Source: Bacteroidales bacterium (GTDB taxonomy: Bacteria > Bacteroidota > Bacteroidia > Bacteroidales > UBA3824). From it: a stretch of DNA of 63,851 bases. The stretch spans positions 1 through 63,851 of the forward strand of contig JAFPYR010000111.1 of NCBI GenBank assembly GCA_017412115.1, read 5' to 3'. The notes under the pieces were generated by a model. It made no database searches and had not been told where the DNA came from. It saw only the letters and a program-made list of their open reading frames with translations. The translations under genes and the position numbers were made by a program. The first letter of the stretch is position 1; each line of letters opens with the position of its first letter. Below, one piece after another: positions 16,830 through 25,872 of the stretch.

Positions 16830-18824
16830 ATGCGGAATTTGATTTTAGCAACGGCGTTGACGGTAGCTGCATTTGCGGCCTTACCGTCTTTTGCACAAAA
16901 CAAAAAAGTAGATAAGGCACTGACTTATTACAACAGCGGCGAATACACGAAATGTCGCGAAATGCTGATAAAATATTTTCCGAAGATCAAAGACAGACCT
17001 ACAAAAGGGCAGGTTTCTTTTTATATTGGAGAATGCAGCAGAAATTTGAGCGATGCCCGCAATGCCGAAAAATGGTATCGAAAGGCTGTTCAGGCGAAAT
17101 ATTCCAATCCGCTTGCAACCCTCTATTTGGCCGATGCAATGAAAATGAAAGGCAATTACGAGGATGCTTCATCTCTTTACAGTTCGTTTCAAGACCTTAT
17201 GCCCGAAGACCAAAGAGGCGAGCAAGGCGTAAAGGATTGTGAAACCTCATTGAACTGGATAAAAACTCCGACCCGTTATGAGGTTTGGAATGCCCGTTGG
17301 CTCAACGATAAGGAGGCTGATTTTTCGCCTTCGTTCGGCTCCGATAGTACCGAAATTTATTACACCTCGGCAAGAGAGGCTGCAACCGGCAACGAAAAAA
17401 ATGCTAATTCAGGATTTTATTACACCGACATATTCTATTCGTCAAAGGATAAAAAAGGAAAATGGTCGCTTCCCGTACCGGTGGAAGGCGCAGTTAATAC
17501 TCCTTTTGACGAAGGCGCACCTTTTGTAACCGAAGACGGAAATACTATGTATTTTACCTCGTGCAAAAATTACAAAGGTCAGTCTTTGGGCTGTAAGATT
17601 TATGTTTCACAATTTGAAGAAAACCGTTGGGGCAATCCCGAAGAGGTTGTACTTTTTGCTGACAGCAGCGTTTCGGTTGGTCATCCGTGCCTTTCACCCG
17701 ATGGCAAGACTTTGTATTTTTCGTCTGATGCTAAAGGCGGTTTGGGCGGCAGAGATATTTGGAAGTCAACCCGCACCGGCAAAAATTCTTGGTCAAGTCC
17801 GCAAAATTTAGGTTCTCTTGTTAATACCAAAGGCGATGAGGTTTTCCCCTTTGCTGCATACGACGGAAGTTTGTATTTCTCATCTAATGGTAAAGGCGGA
17901 ATGGGCGGTTTGGATATTTTCAGGTCTTACAACAAAGACGGCAAGGATTTGTGCGAAAACATGAAATATCCTATTAATTCCTCTGCCGATGATTATGGAA
18001 TACGCTTTTTCAAGACTTTTAAAAGAGGATATTTGTCTTCTAACCGTGACGGCTCAAGGAGCGATGATATTTGGGGATTTTATCTTCCACCGATTCAGGT
18101 TAGCATCGAAGGCATAGTTAAAAACGAAGAAACAACCGTCGTCGTTACTGATGCTAAGGTCAAAATGACTTCTACCGACGGTACTCAACTCGAGGGCAAA
18201 ACCGATAATGCCGGAAAATTCCGTTTTCAATTAACCGAAAACAATGATTATATGTTTATAACCGAAAAGCCGGGCTACCTCAAGGGCGTAGGAAAAGAAA
18301 CAACGAGAGGTCTTACCGAAAATACCGTTTTGCATCTTGAAATTTTGATGACTCCCCTTGCTAACGTTATCGAAATTGAAAATATCGAATACGATTTCAA
18401 TCAAGCAACTTTGAGAGAAGAATCAAAAGTATCGCTTGATTTGTTGGTTGATATTCTCAACGTAAATAATACAATTACGATAGAGCTTAGAGCTAACACC
18501 GACTTTAGAGGTTCTGATGATGCTAATATGGAACTTTCACAAGCCAGAGCGCAATCTGTTGTCAATTACCTTATAAGCCGCGGAATCAGCGAGGATAGAC
18601 TTACCACAAGAGGTATGGGCGAGACCAACCCATTGAAAGTCAGCAAAAAAATAGCAGGAAAATATCCTTTCCTCAAAGAAGGCGATGTTCTTGACGAAAA
18701 TTTTATCAACCGTCTTGAAAATAATCAGGACAAGGAAATATGCCATCAGCTTAACCGCCGCACCGAATTCAAAGTAGTGCGTACCGATTACAAAGAAACC
18801 GGCATTCCTTTCGGTGATGAATAA
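16830..18824 (+). CDS. PorE-like OmpA-family protein (TPR, beta-propeller, CRD, OmpA)
   Basis: Start chosen at ATG 16830 (MRNLILATAL), which opens a signal peptide ending near SFAQ; the longer frame adds 15 unlikely residues. Domains in order: TPR-like helices (about 20-130), PD40/WD40-like blades with repeated YFSS and GGLGGRDIW/GGMGGLDIF motifs (about 150-410), a carboxypeptidase-regulatory-like beta domain (about 420-510), and a C-terminal OmpA peptidoglycan-binding domain (about 525-650). This is the order described for PorE of the Porphyromonas gingivalis type IX secretion system. PorE is a lipoprotein; no lipobox Cys is seen here, so this could be a paralogue. Predicted periplasmic, peptidoglycan bound. 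Confidence 0.88.
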   Translation: MRNLILATALTVAAFAALPSFAQNKKVDKALTYYNSGEYTKCREMLIKYFPKIKDRPTKGQVSFYIGECSRNLSDARNAEKWYRKAVQAKYSNPLATLYLADAMKMKGNYEDASSLYSSFQDLMPEDQRGEQGVKDCETSLNWIKTPTRYEVWNARWLNDKEADFSPSFGSDSTEIYYTSAREAATGNEKNANSGFYYTDIFYSSKDKKGKWSLPVPVEGAVNTPFDEGAPFVTEDGNTMYFTSCKNYKGQSLGCKIYVSQFEENRWGNPEEVVLFADSSVSVGHPCLSPDGKTLYFSSDAKGGLGGRDIWKSTRTGKNSWSSPQNLGSLVNTKGDEVFPFAAYDGSLYFSSNGKGGMGGLDIFRSYNKDGKDLCENMKYPINSSADDYGIRFFKTFKRGYLSSNRDGSRSDDIWGFYLPPIQVSIEGIVKNEETTVVVTDAKVKMTSTDGTQLEGKTDNAGKFRFQLTENNDYMFITEKPGYLKGVGKETTRGLTENTVLHLEILMTPLANVIEIENIEYDFNQATLREESKVSLDLLVDILNVNNTITIELRANTDFRGSDDANMELSQARAQSVVNYLISRGISEDRLTTRGMGETNPLKVSKKIAGKYPFLKEGDVLDENFINRLENNQDKEICHQLNRRTEFKVVRTDYKETGIPFGDE

Positions 18825-18903
18825 AATTATTGTTTTGTTAAAGATATTTTAAACCAAATATTTAAGAATAAAAATTACGTTTGTAATTTGAAAAAGAGAG
18901 ACG

Positions 18904-19356
18904 ATGGCTGACATCATTGACAAAAGAATTGTTGAGTTTATTAACTCACATCATGTATTGACACTTGCAACCTCTTGCGGCGAGCGTCCGTATTGTTGCA
19001 ATTGTTATTATGCATACGACGAAAAGCAAAATATTTTTGTGATAAAAGGCAGCGATTCCACGCGTCATGCTTTGGAAATTGCTAAAAATCCTTTTGTTGC
19101 AGGTTCTGTCGTTTTGGAAACTGATGAAATCGGCAAAATTCAGGGATTACAATTCACGGCTTTAGCCGTAAAACATACGGGAAATTTTTTTGATGATATT
19201 AAGAAAATTTATCTTAAAAGATTTCCCTATGCCGTAGCTGTTCCGGGCGAATATTTGAGCCTTGAAATAGATTTTTTGAAGATGACGGACAACCGTTTCG
19301 GATTCGGCAAAAAACTTTTATGGACTAAAAGCAAAAGTGAATGCAACCTTGTTTAA
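18904..19356 (+). CDS. UPF0306 / YhbP-like split-barrel flavin-binding protein
   Basis: 150 residues. The pattern matches E. coli YhbP: an N-terminal helix, LTLATSCGERPYCCNCYYAYD, STRHA, an LQFTALAVKHTG strand, KRFPYA, and a closing TDNRFGFGKKLLW. The fold is that of pyridoxamine-phosphate-oxidase-like FMN-binding split barrels, but the family's substrate is unknown. Cytoplasmic, no signal peptide. A purine-rich AAAAAGAGAG just upstream could serve as a ribosome site. Confidence 0.85.
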   Translation: MADIIDKRIVEFINSHHVLTLATSCGERPYCCNCYYAYDEKQNIFVIKGSDSTRHALEIAKNPFVAGSVVLETDEIGKIQGLQFTALAVKHTGNFFDDIKKIYLKRFPYAVAVPGEYLSLEIDFLKMTDNRFGFGKKLLWTKSKSECNLV

Positions 19357-19405
19357 TACAGTGAAATTTAATCAAATAACTCAAATTTAAAATTTATCAA
19401 AAATT

Positions 19406-20302
19406 ATGAAATTTAATTACAAAGCATTCGGCATGGTAGCAGCTGCAAGTGCCTTACTTAGTTTGCAGGCTTGCTCGGGAAGCGGCAGCGAAAATAAAAA
19501 TCAAAACCAAGGTCAGGAGGAATCCGGATTTGCACAGGTAGAAGAGCCTACTACTTTTTATCTTTTGCCTTCTCCTGAAGATATTTTTGCGTTTTCGGCT
19601 GAAAAATTGAAATTTTCTTCACAATTGCTCAATCCGAGCGAAAACGCCGGTAATTATCAAGACAGCAAATCTCAGGAAGTAAATTTCGGTGTTTATTGTG
19701 CCGATATGGCATACTGCGCTGTAAACGGTCAGTATCAGGATGCTGCAAAATATCTTAAAACTCTTAAAGAGCTTTCTTCAAAATTAGGTTTGGAAGCAGT
19801 TTTCAATCAGAAACTTTCTTCAAGAGTAGACCAACACATCGAAGACAAAGATTCTCTTAAAGCTATTGCTAACGATACTTATATCGACATCAAAAAGGCT
19901 CTTGAATCTCAAGGCAAAAACGCTACGATAGCTCAAATTTCGGCAGGCGGTTGGCTCGAATGTATGTATATTATAACAAACTCTATCGAGAGTTTTTCGG
20001 ATACGGATCTCAACATTCAGCAGATTGCTGACGAGAAAAACGTTTTTGAAAGTCTTATGGCATATCTTGGACAATACAAAAGCCGTCCGGGCATCGAAGA
20101 GACTATCAATCAGTTGAAACCTTTGGAAGAGGCTTATAACAAATTATCGGTTGTATTTACGGAGCAAACCTCAAATACGACTACAAGCGACGGTGCAATC
20201 GTTATCGGCGACGGCAAGAAAATTGAAATCAGCGAAGAGAATTTCAACTTGTTAAAAAAGAGAATGGCCGAGATTAGAACAGCACTTATTACCAACAAGT
20301 AA
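19406..20302 (+). CDS. Lipoprotein of unknown function
   Basis: 298 residues. A signal peptide ends in LSLQAC (Cys23), followed by a Ser/Asn/Gln/Glu-rich linker (about 24-45). The rest is mainly helical, without a domain I recognise. The motifs GVYCADMAYCAVNGQYQDAA and GGWLECMYI are prominent and may be useful family markers. Probably anchored in the outer membrane facing the periplasm. It lies between the YhbP-like gene and another secreted unknown in the same direction (gaps 49 and 68 bp). Confidence 0.85.
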   Translation: MKFNYKAFGMVAAASALLSLQACSGSGSENKNQNQGQEESGFAQVEEPTTFYLLPSPEDIFAFSAEKLKFSSQLLNPSENAGNYQDSKSQEVNFGVYCADMAYCAVNGQYQDAAKYLKTLKELSSKLGLEAVFNQKLSSRVDQHIEDKDSLKAIANDTYIDIKKALESQGKNATIAQISAGGWLECMYIITNSIESFSDTDLNIQQIADEKNVFESLMAYLGQYKSRPGIEETINQLKPLEEAYNKLSVVFTEQTSNTTTSDGAIVIGDGKKIEISEENFNLLKKRMAEIRTALITNK

Positions 20303-20370
20303 AAAAAACGCTTAAATACAAAATAATAAAACAATTGCGGCGTTTTATAGGAAAACAATATTGAGAGAAT

Positions 20371-20973
20371 ATGAAAAGGTTAAGAAACATAATACTCGGT
20401 TTAGCAATATCAACATTGCTGCCGATAGCAGCACAGGCGCAAAATTGTGCAGATTTTTTGAGTTTTAGAAAAGCAGAAAAGCCTTGGAGATACAATACGG
20501 CATCAAAAAGTGCTACTTGTTTTTCCGGCAAAAAATATGAATTTGTATTACCGCTTACCAAAGGTAACGAATACAGATTGCAGTTTTTTGCATCGCCCGT
20601 TTTCAACAATGAGGTTCAGGTAAAAATCGTTGATTTAAACTCTAATCAAACGATTATTGATTTGCCCGGCAAGTTGGATGAAGGCAATGAACCCAAAAAA
20701 GGCATGACTTGTCTTCAGGATTACCTTAATGACAAGAATCAGTATGTTCACCCGTTTTTTGACTTTGCGCCCGCACAATCTACGAGTGTAAAAATTATGA
20801 TTGAAATAAAAAACAGCGTTAAATACATTGAGGAATACACTTATGACGACTATGGTAATATGACAGGTACTGTTAAGAAAGAAGTTCCTCAGGAAGGCGG
20901 ACCGGAAGTAGTGAAAGGCTGTTTTACGGTTTATGTCATCGACAAAGTATCTGACGTTTACGATTTCAACTAA
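20371..20973 (+). CDS. Secreted protein of unknown function, 200 aa
   Basis: A signal peptide (cleavage near AQAQ) precedes a beta-rich domain beginning NCADFLSFRKAEKPWRYN. There are Cys residues around positions 27, 50, 112 and 190. No family is recognised; the beta pattern (LPLTKGNEYRLQFFASP, VQVKIVDLN, VKIMIEIKN) suggests a small carbohydrate-binding-like or Ig-like sandwich. It probably forms a unit with the lipoprotein 68 bp upstream and ends at a strong terminator (21001-21034). Confidence 0.82.
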   Translation: MKRLRNIILGLAISTLLPIAAQAQNCADFLSFRKAEKPWRYNTASKSATCFSGKKYEFVLPLTKGNEYRLQFFASPVFNNEVQVKIVDLNSNQTIIDLPGKLDEGNEPKKGMTCLQDYLNDKNQYVHPFFDFAPAQSTSVKIMIEIKNSVKYIEEYTYDDYGNMTGTVKKEVPQEGGPEVVKGCFTVYVIDKVSDVYDFN

Positions 20974-21000
20974 ATTTTTTTCTTGAAAGATTTTTTAGGC

Positions 21001-21034
21001 AAAAAAGCGGAGTTATAACTAATTCCGCTTTTTT
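21001..21034 (+). terminator. Rho-independent terminator
   Basis: AGCGGA (21006-21011) pairs with TCCGCT (21024-21029), flanked by an A-run and a T-run, so it could act in both directions between the secreted-protein gene and the opposing ATPase gene. Confidence 0.85.
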
Positions 21035-21070
21035 TATTGCCGAAGATTATTTGGCTTTGTTTTGGTGCTT

Positions 21071-21093
21071 AATACAAAAATCAATTTTGTATT
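21071..21093. repeat. Short palindrome over the stop codon of ATPase copy 3
   Basis: AATACAAAA (21071-21079) pairs with TTTTGTATT (21085-21093). The stop codon of the DUF4143 ATPase (21081-21083) lies in the loop. It may aid termination. Confidence 0.6.
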
Positions 21094-22238
21094 GGGGATG
21101 ATAAAATCTCACCGTTCCAAAGCATTTTGAAAAAATCTTTGGCATAAAGACACTCAATTTCTCCCATACGGCGGTTAAAAATGTCAAGCGAAACAATAAT
21201 ACGGCGGCTTTCGGGGTATTCTTCGCCGAAAGCCTTCAAACCTTTAAGGTGCTTAGTCATAACCTCTTCCGCCGATTTTATTTCTATTGCGACCTTGGCA
21301 TCACCCAAAACCACATCAACTTCCAAACCGGTATACGTCCGCCAAAAAGTTAATTTTTCATCACTATGTGTATAACCCAAATACGCTATAATTTCTTGAA
21401 TTACAAGATGCTCAAAAGCGTGTCCGTATTCCGGCGTACCTCTTTTGAGCCCTTGACGGTGCATCAAATGATTAGCAACGCCGACATCAAAATAATAAAA
21501 CCTCGGAGCCTGAACAAGTTTTCTCTGAACCGTTTTCGTATACGCCTGAATGCGGTAACCGATAAGAGTATCTTCTAAAATGTCAAAATACGAATTTACA
21601 GTTGTTGCGCTTACGCCGCAGTCTTGGGCAATGTTGTTGCAGTTAATCATTTCTCCGTCGCAAATAGCAGCGGTTTCCAAAAAACGTTGAAACGCTTTAA
21701 GATTTCTCACCAAAGCCTCCTCTTTGATTTCTTCGCGGATATAAATATCTACGTATGCCGAGAGCAGTCTTGACGGATTAGCCGCAAGGTAATGTCTTGG
21801 CAACATTCCGTGATTTACAGCCTTATCTACGTCAAAATCAGGTATTTCAGCGCTAACCAACGGATAAAAATACACAGGAAAAGCCCGTCCGCCGAGAGTG
21901 TTATGACCTTTACGTTTTAGTTTCCGTGCACTTGACGCACAAAGCACAAACCTGTGATTTTTCTGCGTTATAAGGCGGTGAACCTCGTTTAAAAGTTCCG
22001 GCACTTCGGGAATTTCATCAATTACAACAACAGAATCGTCTGGCAAATCGATAAGCATATCATAAAGCAGTCCGGGACGGCGTTTGAAACGGTTGCAAAC
22101 GTCCGTATCCAGCAAATCAATATACGTTGAATTTTTCAACTGCTGTCTCAAAATGGTACTTTTCCCCGTCTGACGTGCGCCAAAAAGGAAAATACTTGAA
22201 TCTAACTCTTTAACTATCTGTAAAATACGGTCGAGCAT
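21081..22238 (-). CDS. AAA_14/DUF4143 ATPase (copy 3 of the palindrome-linked ATPases)
   Basis: 385 residues. Walker A GARQTGKST is at 20-28 and Walker B VVVIDEIP near 70-77. A winged-helix segment with CGVSATTVNSYFDILE lies near 205-220. The DUF4143 C terminus carries FWRTYTGLEVDVVLGDAKVAIEIKS, a PD-(D/E)XK-like arrangement (Asp then E-x-K). The family is widespread and multi-copy in anaerobes, with unknown function. It is a different family from the two DUF234 ATPases but has the same overall plan. Its promoter (22269-22299) is overlapped by two tandem palindromes. Confidence 0.92.
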   Translation of the reverse strand: MLDRILQIVKELDSSIFLFGARQTGKSTILRQQLKNSTYIDLLDTDVCNRFKRRPGLLYDMLIDLPDDSVVVIDEIPEVPELLNEVHRLITQKNHRFVLCASSARKLKRKGHNTLGGRAFPVYFYPLVSAEIPDFDVDKAVNHGMLPRHYLAANPSRLLSAYVDIYIREEIKEEALVRNLKAFQRFLETAAICDGEMINCNNIAQDCGVSATTVNSYFDILEDTLIGYRIQAYTKTVQRKLVQAPRFYYFDVGVANHLMHRQGLKRGTPEYGHAFEHLVIQEIIAYLGYTHSDEKLTFWRTYTGLEVDVVLGDAKVAIEIKSAEEVMTKHLKGLKAFGEEYPESRRIIVSLDIFNRRMGEIECLYAKDFFKMLWNGEILSSPIQN

Positions 22239-22268
22239 AATTGATATTTTTTTTAGAATTAACGGTTA

Positions 22269-22299
22269 CAAAGATAGCAATTTTCATTGAAAATCCCAA
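22269..22299 (-). promoter_or_regulatory. Promoter of the DUF4143 ATPase
   Basis: Minus strand TTG (22297-22299), 20 bases, then TATCTTTG (22269-22276). The -33 element lies inside the first of the tandem palindromes, so a protein binding the palindrome could repress the gene. Confidence 0.7.
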
Positions 22300-22349
22300 G
22301 TATTACTTGTAATTTTCATTGAAAATCCAAAGTAGTACTTGGGATTTTC
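22289..22349. repeat. Tandem palindrome pair upstream of the DUF4143 ATPase
   Basis: Two 29-bp units, 22289-22317 and 22321-22349, both of the form GAAAATCC-C/A-AAGT, three bases, ACTTG-x-x-ATTTTC. The second is the better palindrome (GAAAATCCAAAGT with ACTTGGGATTTTC). Each is preceded by TTTTCATT. This arrangement parallels the unrelated palindrome pairs ahead of the two DUF234 ATPases. Confidence 0.8.
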
Positions 22350-22550
22350 TAACTTTTTCTTTTATCAAACTAACAAAATATGCGGCTTCCCTTGCTATAG
22401 AAAAAAACATAGTAAAAATTGATTGTTGTTTAATTGTGGAATTTTGTAAGATATATTATGCTATTTCTTGCGAAAATCCTTGAAAATGTATTTTGTAATT
22501 CTGTTTTTTCTTTTTACCTTTCCACCGTTTAAAAAAAAACACCATTTATT
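22350..22550. other. Intergenic remainder before the GH9 gene
   Basis: The 312-bp gap 22239-22550 holds the ATPase promoter and palindromes at its left. In the remaining 200 bp I see only AT-rich sequence with no convincing ORF, RNA or complete promoter; it must contain the GH9 promoter. Confidence 0.5.
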
Positions 22551-25076
22551 ATGAGAAAAAAAATACTTACGACGGTATCAGCTTTAATGCTTAACTGTCT
22601 TATTGTCAATGCCCAAGAATTTAAAATTAATGAGGCGGGCTGTTTTTATAATTACGGCGTGGACGTTGCTTGTTTTGATGATTATTATCCCGAAGGACAT
22701 CAGGGCGGCCTTTGCATAATCATGAACGGTAAGCGTTTAGCAACTAATGGCGATATTCGTCTCGAACCAACTCCGGGACAATGGCAACCTGTTCCTAAAA
22801 AAGTAGGGAGAAAAGTTTCTGATAATGTTATCACCGCTGAAATGTGTTTCCCGGACACGAGCCGCCACATGAAAGGTTTTAACCCTATGGTTTATCCCGA
22901 TTTAGCGTTTCATTACACAGTGGAAACAAAAGCCGCAGGAGCTTCAATCGAAGTTACAGTAAATCTTGATACTCCGATTCCTGAAAAGTATAAGGGAAAA
23001 GTTGGTTTTAATCTTGAATTTTTTCCCGGAGAATTGTTTGGTCAGCCGTGGTTAATGGACAATAAATCAGGAATTTTTCCACAGCAACCTAATGCTCCGC
23101 TTGAAACCTCTCAATCGAATTTCAAATACAAAGGTGATTTTGAGGGCGAAAACGGCTCAACCGTTGATTTACAGAAGTTTTTGGGCAGCGGTTATAGTCC
23201 TCTTATTGCCGATGACATTGTTGCAAAACCATACGCTGAGGGTAATAAATTTGTGCTTTGTCCTAACGACGGGTACAAAAAAATTACTGTAGAATCATCA
23301 GTCGCAGCTTTAAAGCTTTATGACGGACGGTTGAATCACAATAACGGTTGGTTTGTACTTCGCAGCGAACTTCCCGTCGGCAAAAAAGGCGATGTCCTGA
23401 AATGGAAAATCACTCCTAATGCTGTTAGCCAATGGCGTTATGCTCCCGTAATTCAGACCTCGCAAGTAGGTTATTTGCCTAATCAGCCCAAACGTGCAAT
23501 TATTGAAACCGACAGCCGTGACAAAGATGTTAAAGAGGCTGCTCTTTACCGTATTACAGCCGAGGGTGAAGAAATCCTCTTGAGGCAAGAGCCGAAAGTT
23601 TGGGGCAAATTTTTGCGTTATAATTATTTGACATTTGATTTCTCTAAAATTACTCAACCCGGACTTTACAAAATCATTTATGACAATTCTCAATCCGTTG
23701 TTTTTAAGATAGATTCCGATGTTTATGAACGCGGAGTTTGGCAACCTGTGATTGAATATTTTTTGCCGGTTCAGATGTGTCATGTTAGGGTAAACGAAAA
23801 ATACAGAGTCTGGCATGATGCCTGTCATTTAGATGATGCTCTTGTGGCTCAGAAGGGAAATCTTTTTGACGGTTATGACCAGACGGAAAGTTTTCCGGGA
23901 CTTGTCCCCGATAGTCCTAAAAAAATTAACGTTGGCGGTTGGCATGATGCCGGCGATTTTGACCTCAGAATAGAATCTCAAGCTAATGAATGTTATAATC
24001 TTTCACTTGCTTATGAATGTTTTAAACCCGAAATCGACGTTACCGCCATTGATTGGCAAAATCGTGTTGTGGAGATTCATCAAGGCGATGGTAAAAACGA
24101 TATTCTTCAACAAATTGAAAATGGCGCGTTGAGTATTGTTGCCGGTTATAATGCATTAGGAAGGCTTTACAGAGGTATTATTTGTAACAATTTACGTCAA
24201 TATGTTTTGCTTGGAGATGCTTCAGCCATGACGGATAACATTTCTGGTAACAATGATGACCGTAGGGTTTACACCGAAAAAAATCCTTTTAGGGAACTTT
24301 CTACGGCCTCTTGTCTTGCAGCCTCTTACCGTACTTTGAAAGGTTTTAATGATACCTTGTCAAGACGTTGTTTGGAAATTGCGCAGGATGTTTATAATCA
24401 GAACAAAAACGTTACGGGTTTTGCCTTGTTTGCGAAGGTTCAGGCTTGTGCGGAACTTTTTATTTCAACAGAGAACAAAGATTATTTGGACAAAATCCTA
24501 ACGCTTACCGATTCGCTTGATAAATATATCGGTTTTTGCGGTTGGTATTTATCGAGAATCGAAAAATATTGTTCTAAGCAGACTGACAAACGTTATAAAG
24601 CGTTTTCAAAGGCTTTTCGTTCGGCCTTAAACGGCTATAATGAAAAACTAAAGATCTCCACAACGGAGAATCCTTACGGAGTGCCGTATCGTCCTAATAT
24701 TTGGGGTGCAGGTTGGGATATTCAAGGTTTTGGTGTAAAACATTATTTTCTTGCCTCTCAATATCCTGAAATTTTTTCTTCGCAACCTGTTTTTGACGCA
24801 TTGAACTTTGTTTTGGGTTGTCATCCGGGATTAAACCGTGCCTCATTTGCTTCCGGGGTAGGAGCGGAGTCTGCGACGGTAGGTTATGGACTTAATCGTG
24901 CTGACTGGTCGTATATTCCGGGCGGAGTGGTCTCGGGTACGGGGTTGATTCGCCCGGACTTCCCTGAACTTTTAAAGTTTCCTTATCTTTGGCAACAAAC
25001 AGAATACGTAATTGGTGGCGGGTCTACCAATTATATGTTTTTAGTATTGGCAGCGGAAAGTTTAGGAAAAAAATAA
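22551..25076 (+). CDS. Secreted glycoside hydrolase family 9 enzyme
   Basis: 841 residues with a signal peptide ending near VNAQ. The first 300 or so residues form a beta-rich module I cannot name. An Ig-like cellulase N-terminal domain follows (VIQTSQVGYLPNQPKRAIIE, about 300-390), then the alpha-toroid GH9 catalytic domain (about 400-841). It keeps GGWHDAGDFD, supplying the catalytic Asp pair, FVLGCHPGLNRASF in place of the usual GxNP motif, and a C-terminal TEYVIGGGSTNYMF with the candidate acid Glu. GH9 enzymes cleave beta-1,4-glucans or related xyloglucan and glucosamine linkages. Probably periplasmic. It stands alone before a terminator. Confidence 0.92.
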   Translation: MRKKILTTVSALMLNCLIVNAQEFKINEAGCFYNYGVDVACFDDYYPEGHQGGLCIIMNGKRLATNGDIRLEPTPGQWQPVPKKVGRKVSDNVITAEMCFPDTSRHMKGFNPMVYPDLAFHYTVETKAAGASIEVTVNLDTPIPEKYKGKVGFNLEFFPGELFGQPWLMDNKSGIFPQQPNAPLETSQSNFKYKGDFEGENGSTVDLQKFLGSGYSPLIADDIVAKPYAEGNKFVLCPNDGYKKITVESSVAALKLYDGRLNHNNGWFVLRSELPVGKKGDVLKWKITPNAVSQWRYAPVIQTSQVGYLPNQPKRAIIETDSRDKDVKEAALYRITAEGEEILLRQEPKVWGKFLRYNYLTFDFSKITQPGLYKIIYDNSQSVVFKIDSDVYERGVWQPVIEYFLPVQMCHVRVNEKYRVWHDACHLDDALVAQKGNLFDGYDQTESFPGLVPDSPKKINVGGWHDAGDFDLRIESQANECYNLSLAYECFKPEIDVTAIDWQNRVVEIHQGDGKNDILQQIENGALSIVAGYNALGRLYRGIICNNLRQYVLLGDASAMTDNISGNNDDRRVYTEKNPFRELSTASCLAASYRTLKGFNDTLSRRCLEIAQDVYNQNKNVTGFALFAKVQACAELFISTENKDYLDKILTLTDSLDKYIGFCGWYLSRIEKYCSKQTDKRYKAFSKAFRSALNGYNEKLKISTTENPYGVPYRPNIWGAGWDIQGFGVKHYFLASQYPEIFSSQPVFDALNFVLGCHPGLNRASFASGVGAESATVGYGLNRADWSYIPGGVVSGTGLIRPDFPELLKFPYLWQQTEYVIGGGSTNYMFLVLAAESLGKK

Positions 25077-25078
25077 AA

Positions 25079-25111
25079 TAAAAAAAAGGGCGTTTTTTAG
25101 CGCCCTTTTTT
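25079..25111. terminator. Bidirectional terminator between GH9 and nitroreductase genes
   Basis: AGGGCG (25087-25092) pairs with CGCCCT (25101-25106), with an A-run before and a T-run after, serving the two convergent genes. Confidence 0.9.
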
Positions 25112-25120
25112 GTTAAAAAA

Positions 25121-25729
25121 TTATTCTATTCTGATGATATTATCTTCTGTGAATTTATCTTTCGGAGTCGGGTTTTCACCGGGATAACCGATTGCAATCA
25201 TAGAGTAGGGGACAAGGTTTTCAGGAAGTCCGAGTACTTGACGTGCTTTGTTGTAACGGTTTGGATCAGGCCAAGTGCCGCACCAAACAGCACCAAGACC
25301 TTGCGCTGTGGCTGCTAAAAGAACGTTTTCTGTAACAGCACCGCAATCTTCTGTCCACCAAAGGTCGTCAGCGTTGCCGGAGGTTTTTGTCATATCACCG
25401 CAAACAATTATCGTAAGAGTTGATTTTGCGATTGGCGGTTTGCCGGTTGAATCTGCGAGTTCCTTGATTTTTTCTTTGTTGGTAAGAGCAACAATTTTCC
25501 ATGGCTGTTTGTTCATGGCAGAGGGGGCTGCAAGTCCGGCTCTAAGGAGTTGGTCAATTTTCTCTTTTTCAACTGGTTGGTCGGTGTACTGACGGATACT
25601 TGTGCGGTTTTTGATAACTTCAAGGCATGATGCGCCTGATTGATTTTTTTCGCAACTGTTTTTGTTGCAGCAACTGCTAATACCCACAGCGAGAAGGGCG
25701 CAAGTTGCAAACGTTAAAATCTTGTTCAT
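25121..25729 (-). CDS. Nitroreductase-family lipoprotein
   Basis: 202 residues. A lipoprotein signal ends at GISSC (Cys20) and is followed by a Cys/Asn/Lys-rich stretch with further Cys residues (CNKNSCEKNQSGASC). The nitroreductase fold then starts with RTSIRQYTDQPV, contains LRAGLAAPSAMNKQPW and a QGLGAVWCGTWP loop, and ends at IGYPGENP. The family are FMN-dependent NAD(P)H oxidoreductases, usually cytoplasmic; the lipobox implies export, where the electron donor would have to differ. Monocistronic and convergent with the GH9 gene. Confidence 0.9.
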   Translation of the reverse strand: MNKILTFATCALLAVGISSCCNKNSCEKNQSGASCLEVIKNRTSIRQYTDQPVEKEKIDQLLRAGLAAPSAMNKQPWKIVALTNKEKIKELADSTGKPPIAKSTLTIIVCGDMTKTSGNADDLWWTEDCGAVTENVLLAATAQGLGAVWCGTWPDPNRYNKARQVLGLPENLVPYSMIAIGYPGENPTPKDKFTEDNIIRIE

Positions 25730-25814
25730 GTTTCGAGTCTTTTTTTTGAAAAAATTTCTATTTTTGACTCTTTATTTTGGTGATAGTTTAATTTTATGAA
25801 TGAAAAAAGATTTG

Positions 25815-25844
25815 TTGTATTTAACAAAAGAAATACTATCTTTG
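25815..25844 (+). promoter_or_regulatory. Promoter of the PAP2 phosphatase gene
   Basis: TTG (25815-25817), 19 bases, TATCTTTG (25837-25844), a near-consensus Bacteroidota promoter about 30 bases before the start codon. Confidence 0.8.
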
Positions 25845-25872
25845 CACCTTAACAATTAAAAAATTAAAAAAC

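Noticed and set aside
20303..20350. Possible terminator between the lipoprotein and the 200-aa secreted protein
   Set aside because: Only three or four GC pairs could form, with a long loop; the two genes may still be co-transcribed.
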